DNA of 64,000 nt from [Phialemoniopsis] sp. UDSM-2020. Its lineage: Eukaryota; Ascomycota; Sordariomycetes; Thyridiales; Thyridiaceae. Under the pieces are notes generated by a model that ran no database searches, had not been told where the DNA came from, and saw only the letters and a program-made list of their open reading frames with translations. The stretch spans positions 1 through 64,000 of the forward strand of contig JAEILZ010000005.1 in NCBI GenBank assembly GCA_018873225.1, given 5' to 3'. Shown piece after piece: positions 1-10,663 of this stretch. The translations under genes and the position numbers were made by a program. Numbering within the stretch: position 1 is the first letter of the stretch; the number at the start of each line of letters is the position of its first letter.

Positions 1-1600
1 TTTAAATATTTATTTAAATAATTTTTTAATATTTAAAATATTTTTATTTAATAATATATTTTTAAATAAAAATTATTTTAATTATAATTAATTAATTTAT
101 ATTATTATTTTATATTTATTATTTATTTAATAGATTATAATTTATATTAATTTAATTTTAAAATAAAAAAATAATTAATTTTAATATAATATATTTAATA
201 TAATTAATATAATATAATAAATATAATATTTATATTTTAAAAATATAATAATAATTTCTAATATTAATAAATATAATTATAATATATTAATTAAATTATT
301 TTAATTTAAAAATTTAATTTATTTTTATATATATAAAAAATTAAAATTAAATTTTAAATTTAATTATAAATATAAAATCTTAAATTATAAGTATTATTTA
401 TCTTATAATTATAATAATATACTATTAATTTAAATATTTATTTTTAAAATAGTTTTATAAATTATAAGATATAATTTTTATATAAATAATATTATTAATT
501 ATAAATAAATTTATTTTATAAATTTTAATAACTTTTATTAAAAAGATTAATTATTTATAATCTTTTTTATATATAAAAGAGTATATTTAATTTTATTATA
601 ATTATTTTTTTCTTTTTTTATTTTATTTTTATTTTTATTTCTATCTCTTTCTAAGTTATATAAATAAATCTAATTAAATTTTATAATTATAATAAAATTA
701 AATATATTAAATAAAAAGAAAAAGCTTAAAAGATATTAAATTTCTTTCTTTTAAAGCTTTATTAAAAAGCTATATATTATTATAAAGAAAGTACAATTAA
801 AGCTTAATTTTAAAAACCTAAAAAGCTTTATTAAAGATTTTAATTTTAATAATAATATAATCTTATTAGCTTTTAAATATCTTCTTATTAATAATTAAAA
901 AATATATATCTTCTTATATATTTAATAAACTATTTATAATTTAAAAAAGATTATTTAAGCTTTTAATAATTATAATAAGTAATTTAAAAACTAAATTAAA
1001 TATATAAAAAAAAAGATTTAAAAGATTAAAAATTAAATAAATAAATAGAAACTTATTATAAACTACTTAAAAATTAAATAATTAATTAATAATTAAATAA
1101 AATTATTAAATTTAATAAAAGTTTTAAAGTTAATTAATAATCTTATTAAATACTAATAATATATAATATTTTTTAATATAATTATATTCTTTATTTAAAG
1201 AATATTTATTACTTATTATTAATATAAATTCTTTATATATTTTATTTTAATATTTTAAAAGTTTAAAATAAAGAATTATTATAATAATAAATACTTATAA
1301 AATTATAATTAAAATAATAAATATCTTTTATAATTATATTATATTTTTTATATATTAATATTATAATTTATTTAATATAAAATTAAATTAAAAACTTAAA
1401 TATTATATTTATTTTAATTTTAAAAATAAATTAAACTTATAAATTAAATATAAAAGTTAAATAGCTTTTTTTATATTTATAATAATAAAAAACTATTTAA
1501 AGTTATTTAAAAATATTTATTATTAGCTAATAGAAAGATTAATTTAAAGTAAAGTTAAATTAAAATAATTAAAAGGTTATTTTAAAGGGGATATATTAAA
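1..1600. repeat. Extremely AT-rich, RIP-like degenerate block
   Basis: Almost pure A/T sequence dominated by TTA, TAA and ATT words with very few G or C. No open frame of note is present. In filamentous ascomycetes such blocks are usually transposon copies destroyed by repeat-induced point mutation (C to T in repeats). The abutting LINE scar at 1644-1964 supports that origin. A centromeric or subtelomeric AT block would look similar and cannot be excluded from one window. Confidence 0.75.
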
Positions 1601-1643
1601 CTACAGGCCTAAGGGTGAATGAATACAGCTTACCTAAGGCCTA

Positions 1644-1964
1644 ATGATGGGTTACAGTTATAGAAATGTGCATTGCATAAATGAGGCCTGTTTCTCGGAA
1701 TCGAGCCTCGTTTTAACGATACAAGGCAGAAGAAGCGGACTAAGCTTGATTAAGACTACAATACGCGTCTACAAGGATGGAAGCGGTATAAACGGACATG
1801 TTGAAGTGCCAGGAAACGAAGCTGTGGGCCTCGCTGCTAAGGAAGCGGTCGAAAGCAGTTCCCACTCACTAGCTGCACCCGAGTCGCCAACAGAGACATA
1901 TCCGCCTCAAACTCTCATAGCGACAACGAAGACGACCATTCGAAAATTACTAAGAGAGGAGTAG
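1644..1964 (+). pseudogene. Relic of Tad-type LINE RNase H domain with an internal deletion
   Basis: The 106-codon frame contains two RNase H signatures of fungal non-LTR retrotransposons back to back: an N-terminal VYKDGSGINGH block, normally holding the first catalytic Asp, and a C-terminal HVEVPGNEAVGLAAKEA block, which resembles the usual GHxGVPGNEAADxLAKEA. In intact elements these are separated by roughly a hundred residues. Here they are fused at a shared Gly-His, so the middle of the domain is missing. No reverse transcriptase is visible. It lies at the edge of the AT-rich block and is surely inactive. Confidence 0.6.
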
Positions 1965-3173
1965 AGATTGTTCTAGGAAAAGGCCAAACACAGCAGAGAT
2001 CTCTTCCACCTTGGCATATAGCCTGGAAAAGACATACTCACCATCTACACCAATTCATACCGAGGCAATCAGTAGCAGGATAGCACAGTAGTCAAAAGGA
2101 ACTTTAACTTCTTTGACAGATTTGGCTAATCATTACAAACAGAACATACAGAATCACATCTTGCGGCGAGTAAGGATGGCACGGCTGGAAAAGCTCACGG
2201 ACTGCCCTGAGTGGCATCACGACTATGAGCAAACCTGCTCTGCAAGCCCCAATATGACTTTCACTGGAAAGTCTGGCTCCCAGGAGCTTTCATCTAATTA
2301 GTCATTTCTATAACTCCATCTGTAGCTGCTTTGAAGGACTTGCTCGCAATTCCTCTAAATGGGTGAGCATCTAGGACAATACTCCAGCTCGAAGAGTCCA
2401 GTACTCATAGAGTACGCTTAGCATCAGCGGTAACCAAGCAACTCGGAGGCAAGACCGTCTCTATCACTGGTCCTTCATCGGGCGTCGGCCGGCCGGGGAG
2501 GCTGAAGAGGGGTGGCTATCACGTAGCCGCTATCATCAATGTCGGCTTGATTGCACGTCGTCGTAAGGCGTATATCGTAGCACTATCCACTCTGCAATCG
2601 AGCCTGCTCAGAAATGATTGGGTGCAGCTTACACACAGCCCTGTCTTATCGCTGTTTAGGGAGCATGAGGCCGCTTGAGGTCTAATGACGTCTCTGATAA
2701 AAATGTGTACTAGTACGGGCCTTGGAGTAGAGAGGCCTTATATTTCAGTAGTCTCCATCACCGTTTGCATTCCAAGCGAAGTGGTGACCATCTGAGTGTC
2801 CATCACAACCCGCCAGATTGCCTACTCTTGAAATGAGTACTCTGGTGTGGTGTCTCCCCGTCGCATCTTAGGGCATGAATGGGCCGAGACTTCCTAGTCT
2901 AGGTGATGGATAATGAGGTCACGCTTGATTGGGCTGAGGACAATGCATGGTCTACTTCGCCGCTTGTTCTGGGTATAATACCAGTAAAAGAATACTCTAA
3001 TGCCCTGAAGGGTGCACTTACACAGCGGCACTAAAGAAGTCGACAACGAGTTCTATATAGCATCTGCGAGCCCTGACAAGAATTCTTGTAGCCCCCAAGC
3101 GCCAGGGTCCGGAATTTTGCCTATATGCCTTGGTTAGTACGTGAGACCTGACTATGCACATGGTTGTCAAAGA
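1965..3173. other. Gene-poor stretch downstream of the LINE relic
   Basis: Normal GC returns here. A 62-codon frame at 2113-2301 (+) resembles nothing I recognise and is probably more transposon debris or chance. The rest to 3173 shows no coding pattern and would hold the 3-prime region of the kinase gene transcribed towards it. Confidence 0.5.
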
Positions 3174-5102
3174 CTAACCTCTCCACTGATCCTCTGCACC
3201 AACATATACGGCTCTACCCAGACTGGCCTTCATAATCTTTGTAGCCTCAGCGCCTTCCTTTGCCTTTTGTGCAGCAATCTTGATGTCGCCTAGCGATCGA
3301 AGCGTCTCGACAAAGGGGAAGAGGGCATCCATCATCGTACGGTCACCGGGGACAGCGGGTGTGTACCGACAGAGATCTTCCAAGGCGGCCGCAAGAGCCT
3401 CGCCCCAGGTCTTGCTGTTCATTTCTGTGGGTGACTCGATGGCTCTCGCCTGGCGGCAAAGGCTGGACATGAGCGCGTTCAAGAAAATGGCGTAGATGGC
3501 GCCCGACGTGCCGTCCATATTCCCCTCAACAACAGGCAGGATACCGCTAAGAAAGGCCGCTGCATCTTCAGATGGTAAGGCATTATCTAGCTTTGCGAGA
3601 ATGGCATCAGCACCTCTCTTCAAACCGATACCGCAGTCCCCATCCCCTACAACAGTGTCGTAATGGGTTATAGCTGGTTCCGCGGCAATAACCCTCCGTA
3701 GACCTGATCGAAGAACCGCGCAAGCCCTCTCTACATTGAGGGTAAGTCGGCCGTCGGTTGTGATATCCTCTGTACCAGAGAAATCGGTATCAAAGGTGCT
3801 CTCATTTTGTCCCCCCCAAGTCTCCTGGGAGATGGGGGCGGCCCATCCCACAGCTTCGGCCGGTAGATCTAGTAGCTCGAGCATCGTCCGGCCTGGGCCG
3901 AGCCCTGTGTCCTCTAGTCTGAGAAGGGAGATGGAGAACCCTAGCCCGTTGAGAGACGAGAGAAAGGTGCCGGCAAACACCCGCACCGGGTTGATATTGT
4001 AGCCACTCCTGAGCTGATTGACTGTCTCATTGACGATACCACCGAGTTCCAACACCGACAGACCCCCCAAGTTGTTGATCAGGAGCACAACCCGATCGGA
4101 GTCCTGGAAATGAACAAAATGACGATCCCCATCATTAGGATCGATCAGGCGTGCAAGCATGATCTTAATAAGCTCCGGGGGGTCAGCTTGAACTGTCTGG
4201 CTGCCAGGTTCGTTGTGGATGCCCATGCCAAGCGCAACATCGTCGGGGCCCATGTCGCTCTCCATCGGACCTCGACCGGGAACATGGACGTGCTCCATCG
4301 AGCTTCCGATAGAAACAAGGTTTCGGGATACTATTCGAGCAAGGTTATGGACGTCGTCAATCGACCCCCCGTGCTCCGCTAGCGCGCCAACCATCTTCAC
4401 AATCAAGACGATGCCAGCAATACCCCTGCGACCGACCTGGCCGCTCTTTTTACGCCCAACGCTGACATCGTCGCCCATGGCGAGAAAGCGAGCCTCGACA
4501 CCGGCTGCTCTGGCCTTCTCGGTGGCCAGTCCAAAGTTGAGTACATCGCCCGTGTAATTGAGAGTGATTACTAGCACGCCATTGTCTGTAGGCACACGGC
4601 CCAATATGGCTCGCTTGACTTGTTCAGCAGAAGGGCTAGCGAAGATGGTCCCAGCTACGGCCGCCGTAAGCAACCCTTTCCCTACAAAACCTGCAAGGCC
4701 GGGCTCGTGACCAGAGCCGCCACCTGACACTATAGCGACCTTTGAAATGGGCGACCCGAAGGACTCGGGGCGCCGGTAAACGATCTTGTTGGGTGCATCG
4801 AGGGCGAGCGACGGGTTGGTATACGTGAGAGCGTGCAAAGCACCATTCACAAGAACCTCTGCAGTACGGTGTAGGACGTTAGTGGAGAATGCCACTGAGT
4901 AAGTGTATGGTAACCAAATGCAAGTGGGCTTATCGTGCGTCAATCCATATGCTGTGTGTATGCACAGTAAGGGTGAGGTAGACAGCACCACCCACGCACT
5001 GATCTCAAAGCGTGCATGGTCTGGCCTCTTGGAACAGATCTGTCAATCGATTGAGGCGCACTCACTTGGATCGGAAAAGAAATGCTTCTCACGGGCCGGC
5101 AT
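3174..5102 (-). CDS. Dihydroxyacetone kinase (DhaK-DhaL, ATP-dependent)
   Basis: ATP-dependent kinase for dihydroxyacetone or related short ketoses such as glyceraldehyde or erythrulose; expected cytosolic. Two exons: 5102-5066 and 4894-3174, with a 171-bp GTGAGT...CAG intron, giving 585 aa. This start restores the conserved KHFFSDP opening; an unspliced reading would give a non-homologous leader. The DhaK domain carries GGGSGHEP near residues 70-76 and the substrate-binding His in GMGIHNEPG (about residue 239). The DhaL domain carries GDGDCG (about 429-434) and GTSGA (about 474-478) for Mg-ATP. Length is normal for fungal enzymes. It is divergent from the epoxide-hydrolase-like gene at 5685, and the aldolase at 10.7 kb could supply its substrate. 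Confidence 0.95.
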
Positions 5103-5684
5103 GGTGAGCACGGGTTCCTCGTGCGCTGGAGGCTGCGGTTGCTTTGGGGGTCTCACAGTATGGCTACCTTTGATGGGGAGGCGGCACCACGTTTCTCACA
5201 CTTAGGCTTAAGTATGTATTGGTAGATATCGAATTGGGATTCAACTAAACCCTGCCCTTTTGTGTGTGTCCACAAAGACTGCCTCAGGTGAACACACAAT
5301 CACAGTACGACGATACCCAGTTCTTGTCAACGGACGCAGGCTTCTAAGACGGTGGGTCAGCCTTGGACCGGTCGTTCCAAAACGGATAGCTCATGAAGAA
5401 AAGCCCGAGAACTCCTGCTGGCGAATCCTCCGAAATCCCGGCAATACACAACGGCCATGACGTGTGCTAGCGCCATGCTTGCGGCCAATGGAGAGAAACT
5501 CCGATGGCACGGATATTGGCGCGGAGCTGACAGAGTATGCCATGATCGGGTAAACCGAGCGGGGTTCTCCAAGAGAAAGTGGTGCAGTTGTTCACGTCGG
5601 TTTTCATTTACAAAACGATCGATGCTGATGTTTCCCCTGAGTGTTGAGGAGAGAAGCTCGAAAGCAGATACAAAATTCTAGATT
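5103..5684. promoter_or_regulatory. Divergent intergenic region, kinase / hydrolase 1
   Basis: 582 bp separate the kinase start (minus) from the first hydrolase start (plus), so both promoters must lie here. CCG and CGG triplets are present, including CCG-N6-CGG at about 5502-5513, the kind of half-site Zn2Cys6 proteins bind, but they are too common to prove a site. Small frames here look like chance. Confidence 0.5.
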
Positions 5685-6749
5685 TTGCAAGAGAAATCAG
5701 TCACCGCCTCCATGTCTGCCAGTCTCGTCACAGTGAAGGGCTGGTCGCACGCCCACCTGCCACAGGGATGGACTCGTCGATTCGCCAGGATTATCTCGCC
5801 TTCAGCCAACGTGTCTGTCCCCAACTCGATACCCCATGAGGTTCGCATCCACTATGTCGATGTTCCAGCCTACACCAGTCGCATCCAGAAACAAGAGAGC
5901 GATCTTCCCGCGGCTAAGGGCGTCTGTTTGCTCATTCACGGGTTCCCCGAGACCTGGTATTCGTGGCGTCACATCTTGGTGCCCCTGTCGGATGCTGGCT
6001 ACCGGCTGATCGTGCCCGACTACCGCGGCGCCGGAAATAGCCAGGCACCCCCTCACAATGCCGGCTTTGCTGGCGGCAAGGGGGGCGGCTACACCAAGAT
6101 TGTCATGGCTGACGACTTGCACACTGTCATCTACAACGAGCTGGGCATTACCGAGAAGATTCACGTCATCGGGCACGACATCGGCGCCATGGTCGCCCAC
6201 GCATACTGCAACGCCTTCCCGGAACATTGTAAGAGTCTCGTGTGGAACGATGCTCCTATTCCCGGAAGCACCTTCTGGGAGGAGTTCAAGAAGCTTCCAG
6301 TCGTCTGGCACTTCCACTTCCACAACGTTCAGGACGACCTGCCTGAGCGTCTCGTGCAGGACCGCGAGCGTATCTACCTTCGCAATTTCTACGATCGATT
6401 GAGCGTCCGCGTGGACGGCGTGCCTCCAGGTTCCGATGCGGAGGACGCGTACGTGCTGGCGTACTCTCGGCCTGGAGCTCTGAGAGCTGCTTTTGACACT
6501 TACAGGTGCTACGCCGAAGACGCCAAAGAGAATCAGAGCATTTTGCAGAAGAAAGGCAAGTGCCCAGTGCCCGCATTTGGTATCTGTGGAGACATGGGCC
6601 CCGCCAGCGAGATCGCGGCGGTGCAGCTCAGGGAGCTTTACGAGACCGTGCTGGATACCCATACTATCAAAGACTGCGGACACTTCACTCCGGAGGAGGC
6701 CCCCGAGGAGTTTTTGGAGAAGGTTGTTGGGTGGCTTGCACGGGTATAA
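5685..6749 (+). CDS. Epoxide hydrolase-like alpha/beta-hydrolase 1
   Basis: Single-exon 354-aa alpha/beta-hydrolase of the epoxide hydrolase/haloalkane dehalogenase superfamily. Visible: oxyanion motif HGFPETW at residues 85-91, nucleophile Asp165 in VIGHDIGA, catalytic His333 in DCGHFTPEE and a likely acid at Asp303. Cap-domain tyrosines (about 236 and 273) could activate an epoxide. WH at the cap resembles fluoroacetate dehalogenases, but the adjacent halide-binding Trp is Phe, so dehalogenation is less likely. Translation may start at Met1 or at Met10. The substrate is unknown. The next gene is a divergent paralogue, and both sit in the candidate cluster. Confidence 0.85.
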   Translation: MQEKSVTASMSASLVTVKGWSHAHLPQGWTRRFARIISPSANVSVPNSIPHEVRIHYVDVPAYTSRIQKQESDLPAAKGVCLLIHGFPETWYSWRHILVPLSDAGYRLIVPDYRGAGNSQAPPHNAGFAGGKGGGYTKIVMADDLHTVIYNELGITEKIHVIGHDIGAMVAHAYCNAFPEHCKSLVWNDAPIPGSTFWEEFKKLPVVWHFHFHNVQDDLPERLVQDRERIYLRNFYDRLSVRVDGVPPGSDAEDAYVLAYSRPGALRAAFDTYRCYAEDAKENQSILQKKGKCPVPAFGICGDMGPASEIAAVQLRELYETVLDTHTIKDCGHFTPEEAPEEFLEKVVGWLARV

Positions 6750-7088
6750 TGTTTAGTTATCCAATTCATGCCGCACGGTAGTGTTCGCGCCCCGCACAGC
6801 ACGGGACAGTGGAAGAATCGTCCTAGGAATTTAGGTTTAAAGTCCTCCAAGAACTTGACGACCGAAAGTGTTGCCAGAGCCTGACCTGACCCAGTCGCTG
6901 GAGCGACTTCATGGTGACTGGACTTGTAATTTCTTCTGCCTATCTCTCCGCAGTAAGCATAAAAAATCACTAGGCCTGGCCCCTAGCATGTTCTAGGTCT
7001 TCCCGCGGAGAGATGGTGACGGTGGAGAAGTAATTTTGAAGAAATTTAGAGAATGATTAATTAACACAGCGTAGACACACATAACCAC

Positions 7089-8231
7089 GTGTCCTCTGTT
7101 CACATGCACCAAAACTCAGCAGACAGGTTGTCACCCCATTTCCCGAAGACGGAGAACCGCCGTTGGAAGCCCCCGCTTCCCATCTCCCGATTGTCGGAAT
7201 CTCCATTTGAAAAGCACCGAGATAAGATCAACTCAATTGATCGCACTGCAAACGACACCAAGGACACAGGATCCGCAGGAATTAGTCCACTGTCACCAGC
7301 ACCACCAACTAAGTCCATTGATCAGTTGCCCAATATGGGTTCAGACATCCAGATTGCCAGTCGGCGTGTTGTCCTCTCTGAAGATTTGCGAATTCACTAT
7401 CGCGAAGCCGAGCCCGCGGGCGAGTCCAAAGGGATTGTCCTCCTCATCCATGGCTATCCGCAGTCTTCCTACCAATTCCGCTTCGTCATCCAGCCCATCG
7501 CCGCAGCAGGTTACCGTGTCATTGCTCCCGACTATACCGGCCATGGGACGTCTTCGAAGCCCGTACGAGATGTGTCTGGCTTCACCAAGATGCAGCTTGC
7601 GCAAGATCTGTACAAGTTCCTGCAGGACGGCCTGGGAATCAAGACCCCAATCCATGTCATTGGTCACGATATCGGGGGCATGATCTCGGTTGCTTTCGCC
7701 ATGCAATACCCCGAGTTTGTGGCCAGTCTTGTCTGGGGCGAATGCCCGTTACCAGGCACAAGCGAGTACCACAAATTTAAGCACGACCGCAATCACTGGC
7801 ATTTCAACTTCCAGGGTGGCCAGCCCGATATGGCTGCATGGCTCGTTCAGGGCAAAGAACGTCCCTATATCAAACAATTTTATGACCGGTTCACCTACAA
7901 CCAGGCAGTATTCACCGACGAGGTGGTCGATCACTACGTTGCCAACTACGCGGCACCAGGCGCCCTCCAGTGTGCATTCTATGTTTACGCCGCCTTCGAG
8001 CTGGATGCTGCACACAACGAGGAATTGCTGAGGACGAAAGGTAAAGTGCGTGTGAGGAACATGATTTTGACTGGAGCGAACCACGCATTGGCCGACGGGG
8101 CCGAGAAGATGGCGAGCGAGGCCTTTGAGAATGTTACAGCGCGCTTCGTTCCAGACGCAGGCCATTACATTGCAGAGGAGAACCCCAAGGACTTTGTTAA
8201 GCATGTGCTGGATTTTATCGGAGGAAATTAG
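7089..8231 (+). CDS. Epoxide hydrolase-like alpha/beta-hydrolase 2
   Basis: Second alpha/beta-hydrolase of the same superfamily. The family-like start is Met83 at 7335 (MGSDIQIASRR), giving 298 aa. The 82 codons before it are open in the same frame but rich in Ser, Pro, Lys and Asp without family homology, so they are probably 5-prime UTR or a non-conserved leader. Counting from Met83: HGYPQS oxyanion motif near 39, nucleophile Asp112 in GHDIGG, catalytic His in DAGHYIAEENP near the C-terminus. The cap reads NHWHFNFQ, as in its neighbour. It runs in tandem with hydrolase 1 but differs enough to suggest a different substrate or an old duplication. Confidence 0.83.
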   Translation: MSSVHMHQNSADRLSPHFPKTENRRWKPPLPISRLSESPFEKHRDKINSIDRTANDTKDTGSAGISPLSPAPPTKSIDQLPNMGSDIQIASRRVVLSEDLRIHYREAEPAGESKGIVLLIHGYPQSSYQFRFVIQPIAAAGYRVIAPDYTGHGTSSKPVRDVSGFTKMQLAQDLYKFLQDGLGIKTPIHVIGHDIGGMISVAFAMQYPEFVASLVWGECPLPGTSEYHKFKHDRNHWHFNFQGGQPDMAAWLVQGKERPYIKQFYDRFTYNQAVFTDEVVDHYVANYAAPGALQCAFYVYAAFELDAAHNEELLRTKGKVRVRNMILTGANHALADGAEKMASEAFENVTARFVPDAGHYIAEENPKDFVKHVLDFIGGN

Positions 8232-8749
8232 TAATCTTCCCCAATTTCATCCGTACTATCACTCTTGTCTTGATACTTCTTCTTGGAGTCAAGCATAAGT
8301 GAGCATGTTATAGGTCTTACTGTGCGCCAGGCATTAAACATCTTGACTTTCAGTATCTAGCATTCAATGAATGCTCCAATGTCATAATCCGCTCCCGCGT
8401 ACGCTTGTATAGCTAGCCCTGCAAGCAACAGCAGAGGCAATCCTAAGAACAAATGAAGAAAGGAGACCAATATAGGCAGGGAGGGATAAAACAAGGAAAG
8501 GAGCCTAGGAACGGCCAGTAGCTATTCTATTCAACTGCTTAGGGACTTCCATGATTGTTAAGTCTCTGCACCTCATCACATCCGTTGGTCTGTCAATAAG
8601 TATAGATCACACGGATGACTAGCATTGGATTAGGGTCATATTGCCTCTTTGAGTCACAGCATTAGAGGGAACACCCATCAAAGCAACCGTCTTTAACCTT
8701 CCAGCAGAGATGTGATGCCACTTGGAACACTATCTGTTCTACAACTAAG
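8232..8749. other. Convergent intergenic region
   Basis: 518 bp between the stop of hydrolase 2 and the stop of the oxidoreductase on the opposite strand. It should contain both 3-prime ends. No coding pattern or repeat seen. Confidence 0.5.
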
Positions 8750-10262
8750 CTATCCTGTCTTGGTTGGAGGAATGATCTGACCGTTGTCATCAAAATAGAC
8801 GGGCTGCCCACTTCGGAACGAGAGAGTCAAGGCATAGCATATAGTCGATGCCTGAAGAGCGTCGTCAAGGTTGATGGGAAGAGCTGTACACCTGTCTGTC
8901 AGTGAAAGTTAGATAGCATAATCAGTGGTTAGACAAGCATACGTGTGTCATCTAGTACACAGTCGGTAAAGACCTGGAGCTCTTTGACGAAGGCGTCTTT
9001 GAAACGTTCCATAGTGCTCTCGCTAGCTGAAGTTAGTATCACTGGCTAAGAAAAAATGGCAGTGTAGGGCTTGATGCTTACTGAGACTCAGTTCGTACTC
9101 CGTATTTGTCTCTGATCTCGAGCTTGTTTTTGTTTGCGCCCTATCCAGGTAGGTGTCAGCTAGACTGTAATTTTACACAGTACCCTCGATGGGACGTGGA
9201 CAGGCTTACGGGGTTGACAGCAATCCGTTGCTCAGTGCCGCAGATCTCGATGAAACACTCTGCTCCGTTGCGAGCTGTTCGACCAAAGTGCATGACTGCT
9301 GTTGTGCCATTGGTGAACTCGACTATCGCCTCGCCATTGTCCGCATCACCAATTGAAGCAAGTTCTGGGTGCTGAACCTGTTGGCCGATAGCAAATACAC
9401 GATGCACCTCTCGTTTCGAGTTTGGGCAAGTGGCCGGGATATCAGCAAACCACCGTGCCAAGTCGACATCTGCTGTTCGTTAGAGAGCATATAGAGAACC
9501 ATACTAATCAAAGACGCACCGTGCACTCCAACGTCGCTGAAAAGTCCGCCGGAGGTGGCTGAAAAGTTGACAAAAAATCCTAGCGGAGCCATCAGCGTGT
9601 GTCAAGATGCCGGCTCAAGACTGAATCTCACCAGAAGAATCATATAAGTCGCAGGTCCAAGATCGAAATAGATGAACTTTTCCGACGCTGCCATCGTCAA
9701 TTGCCTTTTTAAGAGCAATATTCGAGTCGTCGACTGCGATCATACCAATGGTTAGAGCTATATCTCTATGATACGATGTAGTACGAGGCAGGACTCACAT
9801 CGGCGGACAAAAGCAACCATGACCTTGACATTGGGGTGCTTCTTTGAGAACTGGACTACCTGCTGCGAAGTCTCGAGATCGGTCGCAATCGGTTTTTCGA
9901 GTAGAACGTGCTATGCGCATCATTGATTAGTCGGTTTCAATCAACGCATCCCGAGTGCGGGCGGTTCGACTGCTCACCAGTCCATGGCTGATAGCTAATT
10001 CTGTGAGAGGGGCATGTCTCGCAGTGTCACTGGCTATCAGAACCGCCTCAGCCCCAGAATGCTTGAACATCTCCTCTGCATCCTTGTAGGTTTGGACGCC
10101 ATTGGCCAGGTTCTGCTTCGCCCAGTTCAAAGACTCCTCTCGAACATCGCACACGGCCACGACTTCGGCTCGGGGGACAAGGAAGGCGTAGTTGTACGCA
10201 TGGATCGCGCCCATTCGACCGAGGCCGATGGTACAAACTCGAAGTTTACGCTGCTCAGGCAT
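8750..10262 (-). CDS. Gfo/Idh/MocA-family dehydrogenase (inositol 2-dehydrogenase-like)
   Basis: NAD(P)-dependent dehydrogenase of sugars, sugar acids or cyclitols. Eight exons in phase: 10262-9978, 9910-9799, 9733-9632, 9579-9520, 9469-9210, 9140-9082, 9022-8943, 8883-8750, giving 363 aa, typical for the family. The N-terminal Rossmann motif is TIGLGRMGAIHAYNY (about residues 11-25). EKP with the catalytic Lys is at 100-102 (HVLLEKPIATD). FVRRFDDSN and the GLFSDVGVHDVDLARW block that normally carries the catalytic D-x3-H follow. The exact substrate cannot be read from sequence. It shares a divergent promoter with the aldolase gene. Confidence 0.92.
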
Positions 10263-10663
10263 GGCTGACGGATCGTAACCTGCTGTGTACGAAATGTTCC
10301 GGCCAGGATGGAGGAATCATCACCAACTCAATATTTAGTCTTACGATATCGATCATTCCATGTAGAAGTCCCGCGCACGCGGGACCCTACGCGGAGAATG
10401 TAGGCGGGGATCTAAATCTTGAATTCCCGTGGCCGGAGTTTGGTGGTGAGCTCTGTTGTGGATCTGGGATCCACACCATTCTCATCCACTGCATCGCGGC
10501 TTTGACTATCGTTGGATCCCGCCCGTAGCCAGACCATACCTATGGGTTACTCCGTTGCTCTGGCGCGTGCATAAATAAGCTGGTCTTGACACTGGTGTGG
10601 CAGTGAGAAGCATACATAGTATTTTCTAAACACCATATTCCCAAAACGCGTAGACGAACCACC
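10263..10663. promoter_or_regulatory. Divergent promoter, dehydrogenase / aldolase
   Basis: 401 bp shared by two divergent enzyme genes, so co-regulation is likely. It contains a GC hairpin with a 7-bp perfect stem, GTCCCGC-GCAC-GCGGGAC, at 10368-10385, and CCGTGGCCGG a little downstream. Both could be regulator targets, but nothing here proves binding. Confidence 0.5.

Noticed and set aside
1..1600. Mitochondrial origin of the AT-rich start
   Set aside because: No mitochondrial genes or tRNAs are visible, and it abuts a LINE relic and nuclear spliced genes.
5685..6749. Reading hydrolase 1 as a fluoroacetate dehalogenase
   Set aside because: The His of the halide pocket is present, but the partner Trp is replaced by Phe and cap tyrosines fit epoxide hydrolases better.
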